Below the pieces are notes generated by a model that saw only the letters and a program-made list of their open reading frames with translations, was not told the DNA's origin and ran no database searches. Shown here one piece after another: positions 7,391 to 16,339 of a stretch of 64,000 bases of DNA (within the stretch, counting starts at the first letter, position 1; every line of letters starts with the position of its first letter). A program made the position numbers and the translations under genes. The DNA comes from CAYMND01 sp964465065. Lineage in GTDB: Bacteria; Acidobacteriota; Aminicenantia; UBA2199. The stretch covers positions 1-64,000 of the forward strand of contig CAYXHZ010000003.1 in NCBI GenBank assembly GCA_964465065.1, read 5' to 3'.

Positions 7391-8352
7391 CAATCACCAC
7401 CTGGACTGGTCTCGACGCGTTCGATGAAATATCCGGGACGGGACTTGATCTCGGCGAAAATGATCTTCAGGATCTCGCCGATGATGGCGATCATGAAAAA
7501 GAGGAGACCGAAGCTGACCAGGATCAGCAGCAGGGTCGAGCTGAGACCGGTGACGATCCGGCCGCTCAGCTTGTTGTAGATGATGACGGCGGCGTAGATC
7601 AGGGAGCCGAACCAGTACAGGCTGGCCAGGATGAAGTTGATGCGCAGGAAATTGGAAAAGGTCACCAGGCTCTTGACGGCCATGGAAAAAAGTTTCGACA
7701 ATGGAAAACGGCTGGCTTGGGTCTTGGCGGGCGTATAGTCCAGAGTGGCTTCCGGAAACTGAAACCAGTAGATCATCGAGCGCACCACGAATTCCTTCTC
7801 CGGCAGAGCCGTCAGGGCGTCACGGACCGAACGGGAGAAGAGGATGAAGTCGGAATAACCGCGCCGGAATTCCCGGATCGACAGCATTCGGGCGACGCGG
7901 AAGAAGGCGTAGGTGAGCAGTTTTCGGAACAGTCCGTAAGGTTCGCTCTTTTTCACGGCGTTGACCAGCTCGACGTTTTGCTCCCTCATGCGGTCGACCA
8001 TGTCCGGAATCAAGGTCATCGGCGTCTGCTGATCGGCGTCGATGATGACGTACATGTCGGCCTCGATCTCGGCCAGAGCCGCCTGCACCGCCCGGTCCTT
8101 GCCGAAATTGCGGCGCAGCCGGATCAGGGTCGCGGAGAGCTTTCTGGAACGGCAGGCCTGCAGAAATCGGCCGTAGCAGCCGTCCTGCGAACCGTCGTCG
8201 ACGATCACCAGCCGCGGGGAGGTGTTCCCAGGCAGCAGCGCCGACCTCAAGTCAATAAAGGAATCCAGCAAGGAATCCACGTGCCGGGCCTCGTTGAGCA
8301 CCGGGACGATGACGGCCAGCGTTTCGGATTTTTTCCCATCTGAACTGATCAT
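7390..8352 (-). CDS. GT2 glycosyltransferase, dolichol-phosphate-sugar synthase / GtrB type
   Basis: The 320-aa protein starts with a GT-A domain: VIVPVLNEARHVDSLL, VIVDDGSQDG, and DADQQTPMTLIPDM with the DxD-like metal site. It ends with two transmembrane segments near residues 230-250 and 268-300. That is the layout of GtrB/ArnC-like enzymes, which move a sugar from an NDP donor to undecaprenyl phosphate. The ATG at 8352 is used because it follows TGGTATAAT by 9 bp and upstream codons read through non-coding sequence. It forms a two-gene unit with the methyltransferase. Confidence 0.85.
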   Translation of the reverse strand: MISSDGKKSETLAVIVPVLNEARHVDSLLDSFIDLRSALLPGNTSPRLVIVDDGSQDGCYGRFLQACRSRKLSATLIRLRRNFGKDRAVQAALAEIEADMYVIIDADQQTPMTLIPDMVDRMREQNVELVNAVKKSEPYGLFRKLLTYAFFRVARMLSIREFRRGYSDFILFSRSVRDALTALPEKEFVVRSMIYWFQFPEATLDYTPAKTQASRFPLSKLFSMAVKSLVTFSNFLRINFILASLYWFGSLIYAAVIIYNKLSGRIVTGLSSTLLLILVSFGLLFFMIAIIGEILKIIFAEIKSRPGYFIERVETSPGGD

Positions 8353-8473
8353 GATGAAAAAATTATACCATAATCCCGGCCGGAATCCCGGCCGGCCGGC
8401 CCAGATCGATGACGGTCGGGGCCGGGCCGTCTTTTTTCTGGACTTGTACCCCCGATATTTGTTACCATCGGGT

Positions 8474-9499
8474 ATGAGCGAAATGAACAACAAGCCCAGC
8501 TTCTCGGTCGTGGTACTGACCATCAATTCCATCGGTACCATCGAACCCCTCATCGACGCCCTGCAAAACCAGGATTTCCCCTACCCGGTCGAGTACATCT
8601 TCATGGACAGCTGCTCGAGCGACGGCACGGTCGACTACCTCGACTCCCTGCCGTTGCCGGACAAGCGCATCGTCAACGTACCCAAGGGAAGCTTCAGCCA
8701 CAGCGGTACGCGCATGCGGGCCGCCACCCTGGCCAAAGGCGACTACATCTGCTTCTTCACCCACGACATGATCCCCATCGGCCGCGACTTTCTTTTCAAT
8801 CTGACCCAACCGGTCCGCACGGGACAAGCCGGCGCCTGCTACGGCGTCTTCCAGATCGACCCGCAGCGCCACGACCCGGTCGACGCCCATCTGCACAACG
8901 GCTGGCATCAGGGTATTCCCGACATCACCGGTCCGATCACCCCGTTCTGCTGGCAGCAGAGCACCCCGGCCCTGAGACGCCGCTGGGCAAATTTCGACGA
9001 CTGCTCTTCCTGTATCCGCCGCGATCTGTTGCTGCGCTTCGAATTCCCCAAGGTTTCCTACGGCGAAGACATGCTGCTGGCCAAAAAACTGCTTTTGGCC
9101 GGCGAACTGACCGCCCTCGCCCGGAACGCCCGCTTTTACCATTGGCATCACGTCAGCTTCTCGTACATGATGAAGCGGATGATCATCGACCAGTACCTGA
9201 GCGTTCGCGAGTTCGACATCTACTACGTACGCCGCAAGCTGGGCGTGATCAAGGCCGTGCTCCTGCGTGCCGGGCAGCGCGCCCTGCTGGCTTTCTTCAA
9301 GGTCAAAATGCCTTTCTGGAAAAAATTCTACTGGAGCGCCTACAACTTCAAGGTGCTCAGCGCCGACTTCATCGGTAAATACATCGGTCAGCTGCCGCCC
9401 TCGGCGGCCACGGGGCGTTCGCGCATCAACCGCCGGCTCTACGCCTACCAGCAGAGAATCGTGGCCGACATCGACGAGAACAGCATCGGCCGCTATTGA
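8474..9499 (+). CDS. GT2 family glycosyltransferase (rhamnosyltransferase-like)
   Basis: The 341-aa protein begins SVVVLTINSIGTIEPLIDAL and has YIFMDSCSSDGTVDYL, the core of a GT-A fold, followed by NVPKGSFSHSGTRM, which resembles the EFNHGxTRN region of rhamnosyl transferases. A later SYGEDMLLAKKLLLAG supplies the ED acidic pair. It has no membrane segment. It lies next to the dTDP-rhamnose genes, so dTDP-rhamnose is a reasonable donor (inference). It is divergent from the GtrB-like gene. TGTTACCAT ends 5 bp before the ATG and there is no ribosome binding site. Confidence 0.85.
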   Translation: MSEMNNKPSFSVVVLTINSIGTIEPLIDALQNQDFPYPVEYIFMDSCSSDGTVDYLDSLPLPDKRIVNVPKGSFSHSGTRMRAATLAKGDYICFFTHDMIPIGRDFLFNLTQPVRTGQAGACYGVFQIDPQRHDPVDAHLHNGWHQGIPDITGPITPFCWQQSTPALRRRWANFDDCSSCIRRDLLLRFEFPKVSYGEDMLLAKKLLLAGELTALARNARFYHWHHVSFSYMMKRMIIDQYLSVREFDIYYVRRKLGVIKAVLLRAGQRALLAFFKVKMPFWKKFYWSAYNFKVLSADFIGKYIGQLPPSAATGRSRINRRLYAYQQRIVADIDENSIGRY

Positions 9500-9540
9500 C
9501 CAGCGCTTCTTGCGCTCTTCAATCCGAACCTGCAATCGGT

Positions 9541-9546
9541 TATAAT
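9541..9546 (+). promoter_or_regulatory. Probable -10 (TATAAT) of the rfb operon
   Basis: A perfect TATAAT lies 36 bp before the rfbA ATG, just after the GT2 gene. The -35 region (TTCAAT at 9518-9523) is weak. It leaves a leader of about 30 nt that contains the AAGGAG ribosome binding site. Confidence 0.45.
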
Positions 9547-9582
9547 GGCAAGGAACACGATCCTGCACCCCAAGGAGACCAC

Positions 9583-10458
9583 ATGAAAGGCATCATCCTG
9601 GCCGGCGGATACGGCACCCGCCTCTATCCGACCACCCTGCCCATCAGCAAACAGCTCCTGCCCATCTACGACAAACCGATGATCTACTACCCGCTATCGA
9701 CGCTGATGCTGTCGGGCATCCGCGACATCCTGATCATCTCTTTACCTCACGAATTGCCTCGTTTTCAGCAGGTTCTGGGCGACGGCTCCCTGTGGGGTCT
9801 GCGCATCCAATACGCCCCCCAGCCCGTACCGCGCGGTCTGGCCGACGCATTCATCGTCGGCGAGCAGTTCATCGGCTCGGATTCCGTCTGCCTGATATTG
9901 GGCGACAACATTTTTCACGGTCACGACCTGGTCCGAATGTTGCGCGAATCGGCAACCATCGAATCGGGGGCGATCATCTTCGCCTACTACGTCAAGGACC
10001 CCGAACGCTACGGCGTTGTCGAATTCAACGAGGCCGGGCAGGTGCTGTCCATCGAGGAGAAACCTGCCAGGCCCCGTTCCCGCTACGCCGCCGTCGGCCT
10101 GTACTACTACGACAACGACGTGGTCCGGCTGGCCAAGTCCATCAAACCCTCCGCCCGCGGTGAAATCGAGATCACCGACCTCAACCGCTGTTATCTGCAG
10201 CAGGGGAAACTGACCGTCAAACTGATGGGCCGCGGTTTCGCCTGGCTGGACACCGGTACCCACGAGTCTTTCCTGGACGCCTCGACCTTCGTCAAGACCA
10301 TCGAGGATCGCCAGGGCCTCAAGATCGCCTGTATCGAGGAGATCGCCTACAACCTGGGCTACATCGATCTGGAGGGCCTCAAAAAGGCCGTCGAACCGGT
10401 TTCCAAGAGCAGTTACGGCGAATACCTGCAGCAGATCATCGACCAGTCCGGAGGCTGA
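9583..10458 (+). CDS. rfbA: Glucose-1-phosphate thymidylyltransferase
   Basis: First step of dTDP-L-rhamnose synthesis: dTTP plus glucose-1-phosphate gives dTDP-glucose. The 291-aa protein has KGIILAGGYGTRLYPTT (nucleotide-binding signature), KQLLPIYDKPMIYYPLSTL, the metal-site stretch ILGDNIFHG, and GVVEFNEAGQVLSIEEKP. Length and motifs match RmlA closely. AAGGAG lies 7 bp before the ATG. It heads a gapless rfbA-C-D-B operon. Confidence 0.97.
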   Translation: MKGIILAGGYGTRLYPTTLPISKQLLPIYDKPMIYYPLSTLMLSGIRDILIISLPHELPRFQQVLGDGSLWGLRIQYAPQPVPRGLADAFIVGEQFIGSDSVCLILGDNIFHGHDLVRMLRESATIESGAIIFAYYVKDPERYGVVEFNEAGQVLSIEEKPARPRSRYAAVGLYYYDNDVVRLAKSIKPSARGEIEITDLNRCYLQQGKLTVKLMGRGFAWLDTGTHESFLDASTFVKTIEDRQGLKIACIEEIAYNLGYIDLEGLKKAVEPVSKSSYGEYLQQIIDQSGG

Positions 10459-10464
10459 CATACC

Positions 10465-11025
10465 ATGCCCTGCAGTTTTTATCCCTGTCAATCCATCCAA
10501 GGCCCCGTGGTCGTCGAACCGCGTCTCTTCTCCGACAAGCGCGGCTTCTTCATGGAGACCTTCAAGCGAAGCGAATTCATGCAAGCCGGCATCGAAGTGG
10601 ATTTCGTCCAGGACAACCAGTCCCTGTCCGTCGGTCCGGTCATCCGCGGCCTGCATTTCCAGCTGCCGCCCCGTCAGCAGGGCAAACTGCTGCGGGCCGT
10701 CGAAGGGCGGATCTGGGACCTGGCCGTCGACCTGCGCCCGGACTCGCCCACCTTCCTGCGCTGGCTGGCGGTGGAACTCGACGACCAAAGCAACCGCATG
10801 TTCTACATCCCGCCCGGCTTCGCCCACGGCTTCGCCACCCTGAGTCCGCGGGCGCAGCTCTTCTACAAATGCAGCGCCGAATACGATCCGCAGCTGGACA
10901 GCGGTATCCGCTGGAACGACCCGACTCTGGCCATTCCCTGGCCGATCGACGACGCGCAGATTTCCGCCAAAGACAACGATCTGCCGCTGCTGGACAGCGA
11001 TTTCTTCCGGAGTCTCCGATGGTAA
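10465..11025 (+). CDS. rfbC: dTDP-4-dehydrorhamnose 3,5-epimerase
   Basis: Third step of the rhamnose pathway. The 186-aa cupin-fold protein shows RGFFMETFKRSEF, FVQDNQSLS, RGLHFQLPPRQQGKLLR (the catalytic His lies in RGLHFQ), DLAVDLRPDSPTF, and PPGFAHGFATLS. The size is normal for RmlC. GGAGG precedes the ATG, 6 bp after rfbA. The 3' end overlaps rfbD by 7 bp. Confidence 0.97.
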   Translation: MPCSFYPCQSIQGPVVVEPRLFSDKRGFFMETFKRSEFMQAGIEVDFVQDNQSLSVGPVIRGLHFQLPPRQQGKLLRAVEGRIWDLAVDLRPDSPTFLRWLAVELDDQSNRMFYIPPGFAHGFATLSPRAQLFYKCSAEYDPQLDSGIRWNDPTLAIPWPIDDAQISAKDNDLPLLDSDFFRSLRW

Positions 11026-11912
11026 GCCCGGCTCCGGTCTGGCTGGTCGGCTGCAACGGCATGCTCGGTCGTCAGCTGCAACGCCGCTTCCAACGCACCA
11101 ACACCCCGCTCATCGCCAGCGACCGGGAAGTGGACATCTGCGACATCGACGCCCTGCGTCGCTTTACAGAGCGCAAACCCTGCAGCTGGATCGTCAACTG
11201 CGCCGCCTACACCGCCGTCGACGCCGCCGAAAGCGATCGCTACAACGCCTTCGCCCTCAACGCCAAGGGTCCGGAGAACCTTGCCCTGGTCGCCCGTGAG
11301 CTGGATTGTCCGCTGCTGCACATCTCGACCGATTACGTCTTTGACGGCCGGCTCGACCGGCCCTACCGCGAAGATGACCCCACCGCGCCGCAATCGGTGT
11401 ACGGTCAGAGCAAACTGGCCGGTGAACAGGCCGTCAGGTCCGTCGGCCGCGACCACATCATCCTGCGCATCAGCTGGTTGTACGGCGTCCACGGCAAAAA
11501 TTTCGTCGAGACCATGTTGCGCCTGTTTCAGGAAAAAGGCCAGGCCCGGGTGGTCAACGACCAGATCGGCGCGCCGACCTACGCCGCCGTTCTGGCCGAC
11601 AACATCAGCAGCCTGGTCAGCACCCCGGTCAAGGCCCGCGGCACCTTCCATTACGCCGACGACGGCGAAATCAGCTGGTACGATTTCGCCTGCGCCATTG
11701 CCGAGGAGGCGCTGAGCCAAGGTCTGCTCGGCGAACCGCCCCGGATCGAACCCATCCCCGGCAGCCAGTGGCCCACACCGGCCAAACGTCCCGACAATTC
11801 CAGGTTCGACAAAGCGAAGGCCAAAACCGAGCTGGCACTGTCCATACTGCCCTGGCGCCGGAATCTGCGCCAGTATTTCCAAGAACGGAGGACCCTGCAT
11901 GCGCAACCCTGA
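11019..11912 (+). CDS. rfbD: dTDP-4-dehydrorhamnose reductase
   Basis: Last step of the pathway: NAD(P)H reduces dTDP-4-dehydrorhamnose to dTDP-L-rhamnose. The 297-aa SDR-type protein has VWLVGCNGMLGRQLQ (nucleotide-binding glycines), NCAAYTAVDAAE, HISTDYVFDG, and SVYGQSKLAGE with the catalytic YxxxK. The ATG at 11019 overlaps rfbC by 7 bp, and the end overlaps rfbB by 14 bp, indicating translational coupling. Confidence 0.96.
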   Translation: MVSPAPVWLVGCNGMLGRQLQRRFQRTNTPLIASDREVDICDIDALRRFTERKPCSWIVNCAAYTAVDAAESDRYNAFALNAKGPENLALVARELDCPLLHISTDYVFDGRLDRPYREDDPTAPQSVYGQSKLAGEQAVRSVGRDHIILRISWLYGVHGKNFVETMLRLFQEKGQARVVNDQIGAPTYAAVLADNISSLVSTPVKARGTFHYADDGEISWYDFACAIAEEALSQGLLGEPPRIEPIPGSQWPTPAKRPDNSRFDKAKAKTELALSILPWRRNLRQYFQERRTLHAQP

Positions 11913-12990
11913 CACCCTGTTGATCACCGGTGGCTGCGGCTTCATCGGCGCCAATTTCATCCGCACTCTGCTCAACGACTCCGGCTTCCAGGGGCAGATC
12001 GTCAACCTGGACAAGCTGACCTACGCCGGCAACCCGCTCAGCCTCGACGACATCGCCGGAACCCGGCCCGACCGCTACCATTTCGTCAAGGGCGACATCG
12101 GCGACAGCGCGCTGCTGCAACAGCTGTTCGACCGTTTCCATTTCGACGCCATCATCCACTTCGCCGCCGAAACCCATGTCGACCGTTCCATCTTCGGACC
12201 GGCGGAATTCATCCAGACCAACATCAACGGCACGTTCACGCTCTTGGAGTGCGCCCGTAAAAACTGGCCGGCCGGGCAGGGTCTGTTCCACCACATCTCC
12301 ACCGACGAGGTGTTCGGCTCCCTGGGCCCCGACGGCTATTTCCGCGAAGACACGCCCTACGATCCACGCAGCCCCTACTCGGCCGCCAAGGCCGCCTCCG
12401 ATCACCTGGTCAAGGCCTACCATCACACCTACGGCTTGAACATCACCCTGTCCAACTGTTCCAACAACTACGGCCCCTACCAGTTTCCCGAAAAACTGAT
12501 CCCCCTGGTCATTCTCAACGCCCTGCAGGGCAAGAAGCTGCCGGTCTACGGCGACGGGCGCAGCATCCGCGACTGGCTGTACGTGGAGGACCACTGCCGG
12601 GCCATCTGGCTGATCGTTCGGCAAGGCCGCAGCGGCGAGACCTACACTGTTGGCGGACGCAGCGAGAAGAACACCCTGGAAGTGATCCACCCCATCTGCG
12701 ACGCCCTGGAAGAAATGGTACCGGCGGCCCAAAACCCCGCACTGCGTGCGCAAGCGGTCACGGAGTATCGCCAGCTGATCCAGTTCGTCAAGGATCGCCC
12801 CGGCCATGACCGTCGTTACGCCATCGATTGCGGCAAGATAGAACGGGAACTGGGCTGGCGGTCCACCGTCAGTTTCGCCGAAGGCCTCAAGAAGACCGTC
12901 CGCTGGTACCTCGACAATCCGACCTGGGTCGACAGCATCCAGAGCGGCGCCTACCGCCAGTGGATCGAGCAGCAGTACGGTAAAAGCTAG
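11899..12990 (+). CDS. rfbB: dTDP-glucose 4,6-dehydratase
   Basis: Second step of the rhamnose pathway. The 363-aa extended SDR has TGGCGFIGANFI (NAD binding), FAAETHVDRSI, the active site STDEVFGSLG, and SPYSAAKAASDHLV with YxxxK, followed by NCSNNYGPYQFPEKLIPL, which is diagnostic for RmlB. GGAGG lies 9 bp before the ATG. It is the last gene of rfbA-C-D-B. Together the four genes make dTDP-L-rhamnose, probably for a surface polysaccharide. No clear terminator follows. Confidence 0.97.
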   Translation: MRNPDTLLITGGCGFIGANFIRTLLNDSGFQGQIVNLDKLTYAGNPLSLDDIAGTRPDRYHFVKGDIGDSALLQQLFDRFHFDAIIHFAAETHVDRSIFGPAEFIQTNINGTFTLLECARKNWPAGQGLFHHISTDEVFGSLGPDGYFREDTPYDPRSPYSAAKAASDHLVKAYHHTYGLNITLSNCSNNYGPYQFPEKLIPLVILNALQGKKLPVYGDGRSIRDWLYVEDHCRAIWLIVRQGRSGETYTVGGRSEKNTLEVIHPICDALEEMVPAAQNPALRAQAVTEYRQLIQFVKDRPGHDRRYAIDCGKIERELGWRSTVSFAEGLKKTVRWYLDNPTWVDSIQSGAYRQWIEQQYGKS

Positions 12991-13007
12991 GGCCCGACCG
13001 GAACAAA

Positions 13008-13796
13008 TCAGCGGATCGTCTGGACGTGCTTGCGCTGGGATCGGGGGATGTCCAGTTCGGGATCCCCGCGGTAGTAGAGATCGCCGTGACTGGTGATCGA
13101 GGCTTCCAGGCGCCGGGTGGCGTGCACCTTGGCCGTCCCGTGGCTGCTGAGATCGACGACGGCGTCCCGGCTTTCCAATCCTTCGGCCAGATAATCGCCG
13201 TGACTGGACAGGTTGATCTCCTGGCTGTCGACTTGACCGGAACGGATCTGCACCAGACCGTGGCTGCTCATCTCGGTCCGCAGGCGTTCGGCGGCCAGCT
13301 TGCCGATGCGCAGATCGCCGTGGCTGCTCAGGTCGATTTCCACCCGCTCGGCCTTGATCTCTCCGATTTCGACTTCTCCATGGCTGCTCAGCTCGACGCT
13401 GACCCGCTGGCCCTTGAGCTCGGGGACGCTGATATCGCCATGACTGCTGGCCACCAGGTGATCGAGCTGCTCCGGCAATACCGTCAGGCTGAAACGCATG
13501 GGCTTGATGCGACGACTGCCGAACAGCTCCTGCAGCCAGTGCGATGTGCGCTCTTTTTTCCGAATGATCAGGGTATCGCCCCGGACCTCGGTGACGATCC
13601 GGTCTATGATCTCCTCGTCGGCCTCGACCACGAGTTCGACTTTCTCGCCAAGCTTGACCAGCAATTCTCCATGGGTGGCCAGCTCGATGCCGCTGAATTC
13701 CGTGTTGATCTTGCGCACCTCTTTTTCCTGCCTCGCCGGCAATCCGACTCCCATCCACATCGTCACCGCCAAAAAAACAGTCCATACCTTTGTCAT
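13008..13796 (-). CDS. Exported SSHG-repeat protein (head GIN / DUF2807-like)
   Basis: The 262-aa protein has a short signal-like N-terminus (VWTVFLAVTMWMGVGLPA). A beta-rich part (VELVVEADEEIIDRIVTEV) then leads to at least six repeats of about 19-24 residues, each carrying S-S-H-G or T-S-H-G: SSHGDISV, SSHGEVEI, SSHGDLRI, SSHGLVQI, SSHGDYLA, SSHGTAKV and TSHGDLYY. This matches the head GIN domain, a single-stranded beta-helix that more often carries SGSGD turns. The function is unknown; a periplasmic or surface protein is likely. GGAGG lies 8 bp before the ATG. It is convergent with rfbB. Confidence 0.75.
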   Translation of the reverse strand: MTKVWTVFLAVTMWMGVGLPARQEKEVRKINTEFSGIELATHGELLVKLGEKVELVVEADEEIIDRIVTEVRGDTLIIRKKERTSHWLQELFGSRRIKPMRFSLTVLPEQLDHLVASSHGDISVPELKGQRVSVELSSHGEVEIGEIKAERVEIDLSSHGDLRIGKLAAERLRTEMSSHGLVQIRSGQVDSQEINLSSHGDYLAEGLESRDAVVDLSSHGTAKVHATRRLEASITSHGDLYYRGDPELDIPRSQRKHVQTIR

Positions 13797-13927
13797 GATT
13801 ACGCCTCCGATTATCCGATCACGTCCAGAAAACGAAAGAAACCGTCTTTTTGTTCCCGGCCGCGTTTGACTCCCGCTGCGGGATCGGCTATATCATGTAG
13901 CAAAGCGTTCTTTTTTAAGGAGAGACC

Positions 13928-16327
13928 ATGTTCGAAGCCAAACGTGTAGCCAGCCGGGATTTGCGAGGGAGATGCGACCCCGACCAGTTCACTTTCAAAA
14001 ACACCGCCGAATTGGAACCCCTCGACCAGGTCATCGGCCAGGAACGCGCCGTCTCGGCCATCCAGTTCGGACTGGGCATGAAGGGAAACGGCTACAACAT
14101 TTTCGTCACCGGCCAGGAAGGCACCGGAAAACAGACCATCGTCCGCGACCTGATCAGCCAGTATGCCGCCGGCCAGCCGGTACCGTCGGACTGGTGCATG
14201 GTCAACAATTTCAAGGACGAATTCCGCCCCCTGCCCATCCGCCTGCCTCCGGGCAAGGCCCATGTCTTCGCCAAGGCCATCAACCGCTTGATCAACAGTC
14301 TGCAAATTCGCCTGTCCAGAAAGTTCCAGAACCGCAGCGTCCAGGGCAAGATCATGGAGATACAGTCCCGCAGCGACCAGCAGCAGCAGATCCTGATGGA
14401 GCGGCTCCACAGTCAGGCGGCCGAGAAAGGCCTACAGATCACCAAGACGGCCAACGGCTATCAACCGGTCCCCGTGATCGACAATCATCTGCTCAGCGAG
14501 GAAGAATTCGAAAAACTGCCAGCAGAGCAGAAAAAGGCCCTGGAATCAGCCATGCGTGAGATTCAGGGCGTCATGCAATGGACCCAGGGCGAGATCAACA
14601 AGATAAACCAGGCCCACAACAAGGCGCTGGACGACCTGATCGAGGAACTGGCCAACAAGGTAGTCGGCGCGCGTATCGACACTCTGCGCAGCGAGTACCG
14701 GGATAACCGCGAGATTCAGGCCTACCTCAACCAGCTGCAGGGAGCCATCGTCGACGACCTCGACGAGTTCATCGACGACGAGGGGGAAGGCCCGAGCGGC
14801 GAACCGAGCCACGAGCCCCCCAGAAAACCGGATTTCGACCGCTACCGGGTGAACGTACTGGTCGATCACCGCGGCGGCAACGGCGCACCGGTCGTCTTCG
14901 AGTCCAACCCCAGCTATAAAAATCTGTTCGGACAGATCGAAAGGCGTTTCAGCGTGGAAAACCAGACCAGCGACTTCAACATGATCAAGGCCGGCTCGCT
15001 GCTGCAGGCCAACGGCGGTTACCTGATCATGGAACTGGAAGCGCTGCTGATGAACCCCTATGCCTGGGAAGCCCTCAAGCGGGCCTTGCAGACCCGGATG
15101 CTGTACATCGAGGACGTTCCCTCCGAAATGGGCCCGGCATCGGTGTCGTTGCGTCCCGAGCCCGTGCCGCTGGCCATCAAGATCGTCCTGCTCGGCGAAT
15201 ACGATCATTTCGAACAGCTGCAGTCCGAAGACCTCAAGTTCAACAAGCACTTCAAGGTCCGGGCCGATTTCGATTACGAGACGCAGCGCACCCCCCAGAC
15301 CGAGCAGCTTTACGCCCGCTTCGTGGCCCGGGTTTGCCGGCAGGAAGGACTGCTGCCCTTCAACCGCAGGAGCGTGGCCGCCATCATCGAACTGAGCAGC
15401 AAGAGCGTCAGCAACCAGCAGAAGCTGTCCCTGCGCTTCGGCCCCATCGTCGGCATCATCAAGGAAGCCGAGTACTGGGCCCGCCGCGAAGGTAAAAAGA
15501 TCGTCAGCGAAAGTCATGCCCACAAGGCGTTCAGCGAATACCGATTCCGGCACAATATCTATGAAGAGAAGATACACGAGTCCTACGCCGACAACACCAT
15601 CATGATAGACGTCAGCGGCGCCGTGACCGGTCAGATCAACGGCCTGGCCGTCTTCTCGGTGGGCGATCTGGCTTTCGGCCGGCCGACGCGCATCACCGCC
15701 GAAACCTTCATGGGTCCCAGCGGCATCATCAACATCGAACGCGAGGCCGAGATGAGCGGGTCGACCTACGACAAGGGCGTTATGGTCCTGTCCGGCTACC
15801 TGGGCCGCACTTTCGCCCAGAACCACCCCCTCAGCCTGTCGATCAGCCTGGCTTTCGAGCAGAATTACAGCGGCGTCGACGGCGACAGCGCCTCGTCCAC
15901 CGAACTCTACGCCATCCTGTCCAGCCTGGCCGAACTGCCGATCCAGCAGGGTATCGCCGTCACCGGATCGGTCAATCAGAAAGGGGAAATCCAGGTCATC
16001 GGCGGGGTGAACCAGAAGATCGAAGGCTTCTTCGAAGTCTGTCAGAGCAAGGGGCTGACCGGTAAACAGGGCGTGATCATTCCGGCCGCCAACGTCAAGA
16101 ACCTGATGCTCAAACGGGAACTGGTCGAAATCATCGACAAGGGACAATTCCACATCTACCAGATCAGCTCCATCCAGGAAGGCATCGAGATCCTGACCGG
16201 TGTGCCGGCCGGGCTGGCCGACGAAAACGGCCGTTTCCCCGCCGACACGGTTTACGGACGGGTGCAAGCGAAGCTGGAGCGTTTCCTGGAACAATCGCTC
16301 AAGCTCAAGGACCGGCCGCTGCGCTGA
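13928..16327 (+). CDS. Lon-related ATP-dependent protease (AAA plus Lon proteolytic domain)
   Basis: The 799-aa protein has an N-terminal AAA-like region with the P-loop GQEGTGKQ (residues 62-69), a long helical insertion around 140-290, and a Walker B-like stretch near 365 (GGYLIMELEALL). The C-terminal Lon protease domain has Ser in GDSASS (S654) and Lys in GGVNQKIEG (K697), the expected Ser-Lys dyad. It lacks the N-terminal substrate domain of classical Lon and fits the 'Lon-related putative ATP-dependent protease' family. It probably degrades cytoplasmic proteins; the targets are unknown. AAGGAGAG lies just before the ATG. It is a single gene. Confidence 0.88.
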   Translation: MFEAKRVASRDLRGRCDPDQFTFKNTAELEPLDQVIGQERAVSAIQFGLGMKGNGYNIFVTGQEGTGKQTIVRDLISQYAAGQPVPSDWCMVNNFKDEFRPLPIRLPPGKAHVFAKAINRLINSLQIRLSRKFQNRSVQGKIMEIQSRSDQQQQILMERLHSQAAEKGLQITKTANGYQPVPVIDNHLLSEEEFEKLPAEQKKALESAMREIQGVMQWTQGEINKINQAHNKALDDLIEELANKVVGARIDTLRSEYRDNREIQAYLNQLQGAIVDDLDEFIDDEGEGPSGEPSHEPPRKPDFDRYRVNVLVDHRGGNGAPVVFESNPSYKNLFGQIERRFSVENQTSDFNMIKAGSLLQANGGYLIMELEALLMNPYAWEALKRALQTRMLYIEDVPSEMGPASVSLRPEPVPLAIKIVLLGEYDHFEQLQSEDLKFNKHFKVRADFDYETQRTPQTEQLYARFVARVCRQEGLLPFNRRSVAAIIELSSKSVSNQQKLSLRFGPIVGIIKEAEYWARREGKKIVSESHAHKAFSEYRFRHNIYEEKIHESYADNTIMIDVSGAVTGQINGLAVFSVGDLAFGRPTRITAETFMGPSGIINIEREAEMSGSTYDKGVMVLSGYLGRTFAQNHPLSLSISLAFEQNYSGVDGDSASSTELYAILSSLAELPIQQGIAVTGSVNQKGEIQVIGGVNQKIEGFFEVCQSKGLTGKQGVIIPAANVKNLMLKRELVEIIDKGQFHIYQISSIQEGIEILTGVPAGLADENGRFPADTVYGRVQAKLERFLEQSLKLKDRPLR

Positions 16328-16339
16328 GCGGCCGCCGCC

